From positions 1-20,708 of the forward strand of contig CAXKVV010000500.1 in the NCBI GenBank assembly GCA_964058805.1: a stretch of 20,708 bases of DNA. The letters are read 5' to 3'. The notes beneath the pieces were generated by a model. That model was given only the letters and a program-made list of their open reading frames with translations, made no database searches and had not been told where the DNA came from. The stretch is from Schoenoplectus triqueter. Lineage: Eukaryota; Streptophyta; Magnoliopsida; Poales; Cyperaceae. Made by a program: the position numbers and the translations under genes. Of the stretch, positions 1-9,465 are shown in pieces. The number at the start of each line of letters is the position of its first letter. The stretch's first letter is position 1.

Positions 1-3000
1 ATAGTACTATGAGTATATATATTAATTTTCAGGAAATTTGAGAGCAGTTATGGAGCAAAATAATATAAAACGCAAACAGCTTGTTCAAATAACAGTTTTT
101 AATGTGACTTGATGATGTTTTGTGCAAAATTTATATTGTAGAATTTTCATATCAAATATTAAATTATACAATATATAATAGACAATATTTCAAATACTCA
201 TACAAAAATTCATGAGTTTATGGTCAGTTATGGGGCCAACATTATTCAAAATGCAAACAACTTGTTTCAACAACAGTTTTAAATGTGTCTTCATAAAGTT
301 TTATGCTAATTTAGTGTCGTTAAATTTTCATGTCGAATATTTAATTATAAGAACATACATTATATAATATTAGGAGAGTAAAAATGAATTTGCAGAAATT
401 TATGTGCAGTTATGAGGCCAAAATATTTAAAAACGGAATCTACCGGTTTAAATAACAGTTTTAAATACATCTTGATGAAGTTTTTTTTTGCAAAAAATAC
501 AGTTGTAGAATCTTTATATCGAGTATTAAATTATAAAAATATATAATAGACAATATTTGGAATATACATTTTAATTTGCACTAATTAGTGTGTAACTAAT
601 AGGCCGAAATAACATTGAACGTAATTAAAATAACAGTTTTAATGCGTCTTGATGATGTTTTTATGAAAATTAATGTCATAAAATATTCATTTCGAATATC
701 TAATTATTAAAAAAATATTATCATATGAACTTGCATGAATTAAAAACGGAATCAATATTTTGTGCAGCTATGAGGCCAAAATAAAATAAAATATAAACAA
801 CTTGTTTAATCAACAGTTTTTAATTCATCTTGATGAAGTGTTATGCAAAATTAGTGTGGTAGAATCTTCAAATCGAAAATTTAATCACAAAAATGTATAA
901 TAGAAAATATTAGAAATATCCATACGAATTTACATTAATTTATGTGTAGTTACAAGACCAAAATGATTAAAAGCATAAACAACCTACTTAAATAATAATT
1001 TTAAATGCGTTGTTGTCGAAGTTTTGTACAAAATTAGTGTTGTCAAATCCTTATATCAGATATCTAATTGTAAGAACACATAATACATACTATTAGGAGT
1101 ATAAATAAGAATTTGCACAACTGTATGTGCTGTTATGAGGAAAAAAATGATTAAAAACAAAATGGCTTATGCGTCTTGATGATATTTTATACAAAATTAG
1201 TGTCGTAAAATATTTATATCGATTATTGAGTTATAAAAAAATGCTTTATGAATTTTCATGAACTTCCGTCCAATTATGAGCCAAAAATAACATAAAACAC
1301 AAACAACTTATTTAAATAATCGTTTTACTGTGTTTGGTGAAGTTTTGGACAAAATTGATGTCGTAGAATCTTTATATCAAATATTTAATTATAAGAACAA
1401 ATAATGGACAATATTAGAAGCATACATATGAATTTGCATGAATTTATGTGCTGTTATGCGGCCAAAATGATTAAAAATACAAATAATTTATTTAAACAAC
1501 AGTTTTTACTGCGTCTTGATGATGTTTTATCCAAAATTAGTGTCGTAGATTTCTTATATTGAATATATAATTATAAAATATATAATAAATAATATTAGAA
1601 ATATCCATATGAATTTTTACGAACTCATGTGCTTTGGCCGAAATAACATAAAACACAAACAAGTTGTTTAAAACACTGCTTTTATGCGTTTTGATGAAGT
1701 TTTAAGCAAAAGTAATGCCATAGAATTTTCGTATGGAATATTTAATTATAAAAATATATAATAGACAATATTGAGAATATCCGTATGAATTTGCACGAAT
1801 TTATGTACATTTATCAGCCCAAAATAACATAAAACGCAAATAGTTTGTTTAAAAAATTATTTTTAATGCGTCTTGATGGAGTTTTATGCAAAATTAGTGT
1901 CGTAGAATCTTTATATCGAGTATTTAAATATAAAAATATATAGTGGACAATATTTGGAGCATATATATGAATTTGGACGAATTATTGCGCTGCTACGAGG
2001 TCAGAATAGCATAAAACACAAACAACTTATTTAAACAATAGTTTTTAATGCGTCTTGATGCAGTTTATGCAAAATAGTATGTTGCATCTTTGTTTCAAAC
2101 ATTTAAATTTAAGCATATACAATAGACAATATTTGGATTATCCAATATGCATTTTCAGGAATTAATTTGCAGTTATGAGGCCAAAATAAAATAATAAAAA
2201 AAAACAACTTGTTTAAACAACAGTTTCTAATGCGTCTTGATGATGTTTATGCAAAAATAGTATCGTAGATCTTTCATATTAAATTTCTAATTATAAAAAT
2301 AAATAATAGACAATACTTGGAGTTTATATAAAAAATTTCACGAACTTATGTTCAACTATGGTCCAAAATGACATAAAACGCAAATAATTTGTTTAAATAA
2401 AAGTTCATAATGTGTTTTGATGATTTTGTTTTTTAAAATGAATGTCAAAGAATCTTCATATCGAATGGTTAATTATAGAAACATATAATATACATAGTAT
2501 TAGAAGTATTCATATAATTTGTTACGAATTTATGTGAAGTTGTGAGGCCAAAATGATTAAAAAAGCAAACAGCTTGTTTAAACAATATTTTTTAATGTGT
2601 CTTAATGATGTTTTGTGCAAAATTAATATCGTAGTATCTTAATATTGAGAATTAAATTATAAAGACATATAATAGATAATATTATGAGTATATATATTAA
2701 TTTGTGCGAATTTATGCGCACTTATGAGACCAAAATAACAAAAAATACAAACAACTCGCTTAAGTAACAGTTTAAAATGTGTCTTCATTAAGTTTCATGC
2801 AAAATTAGTGTCACCGAATCTTAACGTCGAATATTTTATTATAAGAACATATATATAATATTTGGAGTGTAAAAATGAATTTGCAGAAATTTATGTGCAG
2901 TTATGAGGCCAAAGTGATTAAAAACGAAACCTATTTGTTTAAACAACAGTTCAAAATACATCTTGATGAAGTTTTATGCATAAATTAAAGTCGTGGAATC

Positions 3001-4247
3001 TTCATATCGAATAATAAATTATAAAAACATATAATAGACAATCTTTGGACTATATATATGAATTTGCACGAATCAATATGCAGCTATGAAGCCAAAATAA
3101 CATGAAACATATACAATTTGTTTAAATAACAGTTTTCAATGTGTCTTGATGAAGTTTTTATGCAAAATTAATGTCGTAAAAATCTTCATATCGAATATCT
3201 AATTATAAAAATACATAATAAAAAATATTATCAGTACACATATTAACATGTGTGAATTGATGTGCAGTTATGAGGTCAAAATAATATAAAACGCAGACAA
3301 CTGGTTTAAACAATAATTTTTAATTCGTCTTGATGAAGTGTTGTGCAAAATAATTGTAGCAGAATCTTTATATTAAATATTTAATTATAAAAACATATAA
3401 TAGACAATATTAGAAGTATATATATAAATATTTCACGAATTTATGTTCGGTTATGTGGCCAAAATGATCAAAAACGCAAACAACTTGTTTGAACAACTAT
3501 TTTAAATGCGTCTTTGATGCGTCTTTATATTTAAGAACACATAATATATAATATTAAGAGTATACAAAAGAATTTTCACAAATTTATGTGCATTTTTAAC
3601 GTAAAAATAACTAAAAACAAAATAACTTGTTTAGACAACAGCGTTCAGTGCGTCTTGATGACGTTTTATCCAAAATCAGTGTCGTAGAACCTCTATATTG
3701 AATATTGAGTAAACAATATTAGGAATACCCAATATAAATATTCACGAATTCATGTGTTGTTGTGTGGCCAAAATAACAAAAAAAACAGAAATAAGTTGTT
3801 TAAAGAGCTGCTTTTATGTGTTTTGATGAAGTTTTAGGCAAAATTAGTGTCGTAGAATTCTCATATTGAATATTTAATTACAAAAAAATAGATAGTATTG
3901 AGATTATGAATTTATCTCAGTTATCAGCCTAAATAACATAAAACACAGACAACTTGTATAAAAAAACAGTTTCAAATGTGTCGTGATGAAATTCTATGCA
4001 AAATCGTTGTCATATAATATTCCTAACGAATATGAATTTGCAGAAATTTATGTGTAGTTATGAGATCAAAATATTTAAAAACGGAATCTACTTGTTTAAA
4101 CAACAGTTTTAAATATATCTTGATGAAGTTTTATGTGAAAATTAGAGTTTTGGAATCTTCATATCGAGTATTAAATTATAAAAATATATAATAGACAATA
4201 TTTGAAATATACATATTAATTTGCACTAAATAGTGTGCAGTTAATAG
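1..4247. repeat. Diverged ~180-bp satellite array, left block (about 23 monomers)
   Basis: Successive monomers can be followed by a conserved core reading roughly CTTGTTTAAACAACAG, then GCGTCTTGATGAAG, then an ATTAGTGTCGTAGAATCTTC-like stretch. The CTTGATGA-type core falls near 108, 289, 471, 648 and 829, giving steps of 177-182 bp. Monomers are clearly diverged from one another, with small indels. All three frames are closed, so this is non-coding. Many monomers carry the 12-bp palindrome TTGTTTAAACAA (for example near 2217, 2575, 2936 and 4092). The period is in the nucleosomal range typical of plant (peri)centromeric satellites, but the divergence suggests an old array that is no longer homogenised. 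The array runs off the left edge. Confidence 0.9.
4243..4247. repeat. Target-site duplication AATAG, left
   Basis: Five bases directly before the LTR's TG, repeated at 5321-5325 directly after its CA. A 5-bp duplication is standard for LTR-retrotransposon integrase. Confidence 0.8.
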
Positions 4248-5320
4248 TGTTACACTTTACATCTTTTTTGATTTGTCGATTTGCAAAATAATCTTGAATT
4301 TTACAATTTGTTGTGTTTGAGTTTTGTGCAGGGATTAACATATAAATGCATTAGTACACAAAATCCAAGTCTAATGATGGGATACAAGAGCTTAATGAAG
4401 ACTGCATTTGGTTTAGGTTTAGTTAGACTTATACTGGGTTGAATTGGTTAAAATAAATTGAGCTTAAACAACAGGGAAAAATATTTATGCCCAGTGAATC
4501 GTTAGGAATCATTATAACGGTTCATCTCAATACTCAAAAATATTTTATGGCAAAAAAAATATGCAAAGAAACCAGAGTGTATCGTTATGTAACAATTCTG
4601 TAATCGTTACAACGTTTCAGCTCAATTGATCAAACGGCTATTCTTTCTAAATCGTTATAACGGTTTAGGCCAAAAATAATTTCTTCAGCTGTTTCAGAAG
4701 ATCTATTTTAAAAAGGATCATCTCTCTCACAAAAAAAAGATGAAGGAATCTGATCCATCTAGCTAAATCATTACTCTAGAGAGCTTACTAGTCATATTCA
4801 AAGAGAGAGAAAAAAAATCAAGATATTGATACACTCAATTAGCCAAATCTTTGTTCAAGCTCAATCTAGCTTCTCTTTATTCTCCCAACTTGATACCTCA
4901 TGATCTTCTTGTAAACATTTTCTGTAATGCTCACCCTTTTTGAGTGTGTTATCACTTTGGTTACCGACAGGCTTGGCAGCCCATTTTTTAAGGGACCAAG
5001 TTCTACAAGTGTAAAAACACTTTTTAATATATCGGCTCAACCTCAATTGTTGAAGGTTGAGGATCCCGGAGACATAGGCATTGTTAAAGCCGAACTCTGT
5101 TACATCTTGTGCTCTTGTTTTATCTTTACTTTTCTTTTCTCACATTTCTTTGATTGCTATATTCTTGTGAGAATTGAATTGATTTAAATTGTATTCTGCT
5201 GCCATTACTCTTGAACATTAAGCCCCAAATTGATTTATATATTTTTACTTTAGGTTCTTTACATTCTTGCACCATTTTGACCTTTCAATACTACCATCCT
5301 AAGGCTTTCAAGGACTATCA
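4248..5320 (+). mobile_element. Solo LTR of a copia-type retrotransposon inserted in the satellite
   Basis: The element begins TGTTACACTT and ends GGACTATCA, the TG...CA form of an LTR. It is flanked by the same five bases, AATAG, at 4243-4247 and 5321-5325. The flanks joined together (…TTAATAGGCCAAAATAAC) match the uninterrupted satellite monomer near 590-615, which confirms the insertion boundaries. There is no internal domain, primer binding site or gag-pol, so this is a solo LTR left by LTR-LTR recombination. A TATA-like stretch near 4705-4715 is followed by CT-rich transcribed-looking sequence. The short ORF at 4927-5187 lies wholly inside the LTR and is not credited as a gene. Assignment to copia rather than gypsy rests on general LTR appearance and is an inference. 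Confidence 0.8.
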
Positions 5321-5325
5321 AATAG
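5321..5325. repeat. Target-site duplication AATAG, right
   Basis: Right-hand partner of 4243-4247. The satellite monomer resumes here with GGCCAAAATAAC, in the register expected from the monomer at about 597-610. Confidence 0.8.
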
Positions 5326-5857
5326 GCCAAAATAACGTTGAACGTAAATAATTTATTTAAATAACAGTTTTAATACATCTTGATAATGTTTTTTTATGCA
5401 AAATTAATGTCATAAAATATTTATTTTGAATAATTAATTATTAAAAACATATTGTCATATGAACTTGCATGAATTAGAAACGGAATCAATATTTTGTGCA
5501 GCTATGAGGCCAAAATAATATAAAATACAAAGAACTTATTTAAACAACAGTTTTTAATTCATCTTGATAAAGTGTTGTGCAAAAATTAGTGTGATAGAAT
5601 CTTCATATTGAACATTTAATCTTAAAAATATATAATAGAAAATATTAGAAATATCCATCTAAATTTACATTAATTTATGTGTAGTTACAAGACCAAAATG
5701 ATTAAAGCACAAATAACCTACTTAAACAACAAATTTTAAATGCATCATTGTTAAAATTTTATACAAAATTAGTGTTGTCAAATCCTTATATCAGATATCT
5801 AATTATAAGAACATATAATACATACTATTAGAAGTATAAATAAGAATTTGCAGAAAT
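5321..5857. repeat. Satellite array, middle block (about 3 monomers)
   Basis: Resumes the 180-bp satellite after the solo LTR and follows the order of the monomers at about 597-1107. It shares the distinctive pieces AGAAACGGAATCAATATTTT near 5477 (AAAAACGGAATCAATATTTT near 741) and ATCAGATATCTAATTATAAG near 5792. The part from about 5509 to 5857 is repeated again at about 6852-7200, immediately after the second LTR. Confidence 0.85.
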
Positions 5858-5921
5858 TGGGTTGAATTGGTCAAGATAAATTGAGCTTAAACAACAAGAA
5901 AAATGCTTCTGCCTAGTGAAT

Positions 5922-6153
5922 CGTTATAACGGTTCAGTAATCGTTATAACGGTTCATCTCAATACTCAAAAATATTATAAGGCAGAAACATTCTCAAAGA
6001 AACCAGAGCGTATCGTTATGTAACGATTCTGTAATTGTTACAACGATTCATGAAACATATAACGATTTGACGAATCGTTATAACGTTTTAGCTCAATAGA
6101 TCCAACAGCTATTTTTTCTAAACCGTTATAACGATTCGTAAATCGTTATAATG
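5922..6153. promoter_or_regulatory. Cluster of CGTTATAACG palindromes in the LTR U3 region
   Basis: Exact copies of the 10-bp palindrome lie at 5922-5931, 5942-5951, 6076-6085 and 6124-6133, with near-copies between them (for example CGTTATAATG at about 6144). Several continue into AACGGTTC, which contains the AACGG core bound by plant MYB factors of the mitosis-specific-activator type. Position upstream of the LTR's TATA-like stretch fits a promoter/enhancer role. Function is inferred; only the repetition is seen. Confidence 0.45.
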
Positions 6154-6432
6154 GTTCAGGCCGAAAAATAGTTTCTTCAGCGGATATATTTTTTAAAAAA
6201 AAGGTTCACCTCTCTCACTAAAAGAAGTATGAAGTATATCCATCTAGCTAAATCATTACTCCAGAGAGCTTACTAGTCATATACAAAGTGAGAGAGATAA
6301 TTCAAGAGATTGAAACATTTAATTAGTCAAATCCTTGTTCAAGCTCAATCTAGCTTCTCTCTATTCTCCTAACTTGATCCTTCGTGATCTTCTTGAAAAC
6401 ATTCTTTTGAGCTGTAGTGCTCACCTTTTCTT

Positions 6433-6501
6433 GAGTGTGTTGTCACTCACTTCTTATTTTGAGTGTGTTGTCACTCATCCTTTTTTGAGTGTGTTGTCAC
6501 T
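6433..6501. repeat. Triplicated ~27-bp unit inside the second LTR
   Basis: GAGTGTGTTGTCAC begins at 6433, 6461 and 6487, separated by short pyrimidine-rich spacers. The first LTR has a single equivalent (near 4940). This is a local expansion specific to this LTR copy. Confidence 0.75.
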
Positions 6502-6849
6502 TTTGTTACTGATAGGCTTAGCAGCCCATTTTTGTAAGGGACCAAGTTCTACAAGTGTAAAACTCATTTTTAATATATCGGCTCAACCTCAATTGTTAGA
6601 GGTTAAGAGTCCCGGAGACGTAGGCATTGTTAAAGCCGAACTTCATTACATCTTGTATTCTTATTTTATCTTTACTTTTCTTTGATTGCTATATTCTTAT
6701 GAGAATTGAATTGATTTAAATTGTATTATGCTGTCATTACACTTGAATATTAAGCCCCAAATTAGTTTATATATTTCTACTTTAGGTTCTTTAAATTCTT
6801 GCACTATTTTGATCTTTGTAACCATCCTAGGGCTCACAAAGGACTATCA

Positions 6850-8074
6850 AAGCCAAAATAATATAAAATATAAATAACTTGTTTAAACAACAGTTTCTAA
6901 TTCATCTTGATGAAGTGTTATGCAAAATTAATGTGGTAGAATCTTCATATCGAATATTTAATCATAAAAATCTATAATAGAAAATATTAAAAATATCCAT
7001 ACGAATTTACATTAATTTATGTGCAGTTACAAGACCAAAATTATTAAAGCACAAATAATCTACTTAAACAATAATTTTAAATTCGTCGTTGTTGAAGTTT
7101 TTTTACAAAATTAGTGTTGTCAAATTCTTATATCAGATATCTAATTATAAGAATATATAATACATACTATTAGGAGTATAAATAAGAATTTGCACAACTT
7201 TATGTGCTTCTATGAGGAAAAATGATTAAAAACAAAATGGTTTATGCGTCTTGATGATGTTTTATGCAAAATTAGTGTCGTGAAATATTTATATTGAATA
7301 TTGAGTTATAAAAAATGGTTTATGAATTTTCATGAACTTTCATCCAATTATGAGCCAAAAATAATATAAAACACAAACAACTTATTTAAACAACCATTTT
7401 TACTGTGTTTGGTGAAGTTTTGGGCAAAATTGATGTCGTAGAATCTTTACATCAAATATTTAATTATAAGAACAAATAATGGAAAATATTAGAAGCATAC
7501 ATATGAATTTATGTGTTGTTATGCGGATAAAATGATTAAAAATATAAATAATTTATTTAAACAACAAATTTTAATGTGTCTTGATGATGTTTTATCCAAA
7601 ATTAGTGTCGTAGATTTTTTATATTGAATATATAATTATAAAATATATAATAAATAATATTATAAATATCTATATAAATTTTCACGAACTTATGTGTTTT
7701 GGCCGAAATAACATAAAACACAAACAAGTTGTTTAAAACACTGTTTTATACGTTTTGATGAAGTTTTAAGTAAAAGTAGTGTCGTAGAATTTTTATATGG
7801 AATATTTAATTATAAAAATATATAATATATAATATTGTGAATATTCATATGAATTTGCATAAATTTATGTATATTTATCAACCCAAAATATCATAAAACG
7901 CAAATAACTTGTGTAAATAATTATTTTTAATGCATCTTGATGGAGTTTTATGTAAAATTAATGTCATAGAATCTTTATATCAAGTATTTAAATATAAAAC
8001 TATATAATGGACAATATTTAGAGCATATATATAAATTTACACGAATTATTATGCTGTTACGAGGTCAGAATAAT
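6850..8074. repeat. Satellite array, right block (about 7 monomers)
   Basis: Continues the 180-bp satellite from the second LTR and matches the monomer order at about 772-2010. For example, 7161-7240 resembles 1081-1160, and the GGCCGAAATAACATAAAACA piece near 7703 resembles that near 1636. The last recognisable satellite bases are GAGGTCAGAATAATA near 8060-8074, matching the monomer near 1995-2010. The sequence then changes abruptly to more GC-balanced DNA. Confidence 0.85.
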
Positions 8075-8283
8075 AGAGGAGGCACCTAGTCGAGTTCATC
8101 GGTGGGTTCTCTTTCCTACAGTTGGGATGCTCCTCCGCATTCCCAATTGATTCTTAACTTATTTATACAACATATACAAGTGCCCATCACAGGCCGTGGC
8201 ATAAAATCAACAAGTGGATATTTGCAGCCCAAAATATTGCACAAGTATTCTGGTTCAAACTTCAAACTTCAAACAGTAGATAC
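8075..8283. other. Unique-looking DNA bordering the satellite, no gene recognised
   Basis: Base composition rises from the satellite and reads like unique or TE-derived DNA. An open frame on the plus strand (8102-8386) lacks any recognisable domain and its 3' part is made of the minisatellite, so I do not call it a gene. Confidence 0.4.
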
Positions 8284-8402
8284 TTCGTTTTGTTATTACA
8301 TTATCAATGCCTTCTTTGCTTCGGGTTGGTTTTGTTATTACATGATCAATGCCTTCTTTGCTTCGGGTTGGTTTTGTAATACATGATCAATGCCCTCTTT
8401 GC
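8284..8402. repeat. 42-bp minisatellite, about three copies
   Basis: Units starting TTCGGGTTGG and continuing through a TACATGATCAATGCC-like core to CTTTGC occupy 8320-8361 (42 bp) and 8362-8402 (41 bp). A partial, more diverged unit begins near 8284. Copies are nearly identical, so the expansion is recent. Both strands stay open across it because the unit is a multiple of three, which explains the short ORFs predicted there. Confidence 0.8.
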
Positions 8403-8966
8403 TTCGGGGATTATTTGTTGTTTCTGAACTTCCAGAACTCCAAGACGAACAGCCTACTAATAAAATTATACTAAAACAAAAAATATGATTACAGAGTATA
8501 CACATTGACATTCTCAATACCTTTTGTGAACTGCGCCTCGAAATAGTGGTTGGATATTGCAAAGCATATTATTTTAGATCATATAAATCTTTAATATAAA
8601 TTGCTCAACAAGTAAACAAACAGTTCAACAAATTATTATCTTTTATACATATATATATTTGTAAGTTATTTTCAACATAATTTATCCAAAAAAAAAAGAA
8701 TAGGTTGCCAACCTAACGGGTGATGCATCAAGTTTTCTCCCCATCCCCACATAAAAAAAAAAGATTCAAAGAATAATTGACCACTCAACTACAAAACCTA
8801 ATCCTCAATACTAAATCCTAAAAATACAAAGGAAAGATAATAAAAAAAACACCAACCCATATTCCTCTAATCACATGCATCCGTTAATATGATACCACAT
8901 ACATAACTAACCCAATAATTATACATAAGATATGGACCAATTATCAAATGCAATTCCTATTTATAC
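8403..8966. other. Intergenic DNA, probably including the XTH 3' UTR
   Basis: AT-rich sequence downstream of the XTH stop codon on the minus strand. It contains A-rich plus-strand runs (8685-8700, 8752-8765, 8840-8850), but I see no canonical AATAAA on the minus strand, so the cleavage site cannot be placed. No coding potential is recognised. The minus-strand ORF at 8338-8562 runs into the minisatellite and has no known domain. Confidence 0.4.
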
Positions 8967-9465
8967 CTAAAATACCCTTTGTCCCACATTACTAGCATCC
9001 CGTATGCGGCGCTTAGACCTGGACCGGGGTTTGGGTGGCATGACGATCTTGGACTCACCCCAGTCCCAGAAAGTTTGTCGCTCTGACGAATCAAGTTCAC
9101 AGTCTGGAAATGTTGTGGGGTATCTGATAATGTCATAGCATATTGTATATGTCATATAACGCTCTCTAAACCGCCTCATTGCTGAACGTTTCGGCAGTGT
9201 CATGATGTTGTAATCAGCTGTAGCAAGCTCAAAGTCTGGACCAGTGCAATCAATTGCACCGGCCGGGCAGCCAACAAGTACTAAGTCAGTGAATTCTGCC
9301 TTAAAGGGGGAGTACTTGTATTGAGTTTTGTACTTGCCATTTTCTGTGGCCCATGCCGAGCCATCCCAAATAGTTGCATAGAGGTACATAGGCTTGGATG
9401 GGTAGTCCAGACCCATGGCTTCATTGCGGATTACTTCTCTTATTGGCACATTGTCAATATAAAAT
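8967..9465 (-). CDS. XTH: XTH exon 4 (C-terminal domain)
   Basis: A 499-nt exon completing Ile168 and encoding 169-333 plus stop. The acceptor is TTTTTAG|A. It includes PSKPMYLYATIWDGSAWAT, the cysteine-bearing XET C-terminal domain and the lysine/arginine-rich tail. The frame is open from acceptor to stop with no damage. Confidence 0.93.

Larger units (their letters stand above)
5858..6849 (+). mobile_element. Second, 5'-truncated copy of the same LTR
   Basis: Homologous to 4435-5320 in the same orientation, starting at TGGGTTGAATTGG and ending at the same GGACTATCA. The first 187 bp or so of the LTR are missing and no flanking 5-bp duplication is visible, so the left edge is a rearrangement junction rather than an insertion end. 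It differs from the first LTR by many substitutions and by extra internal repeats: four exact CGTTATAACG palindromes against one, and a triplicated GAGTGTGTTGTCAC segment. The ORF at 6335-6685 is the LTR counterpart of the one in the first copy and is not credited as a gene. Confidence 0.8.

Noticed and set aside
1..4247. Possible CRISPR-like array of regular repeats
   Set aside because: Repeats are contiguous and diverged over the full ~180-bp period with no unique spacers. The context is a plant genome, so this is a satellite.
4927..5187. Plus-strand ORF of 86 codons, with a related 116-codon ORF at 6335-6685
   Set aside because: Both lie inside LTR copies and their shared residues simply reflect LTR homology. 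No known domain, and no reading-frame constraint evident.
8102..8562. Two opposing short ORFs as a possible small gene
   Set aside because: Openness is driven by the 42-bp minisatellite. The products have no recognisable motif, signal peptide or homology I can name.
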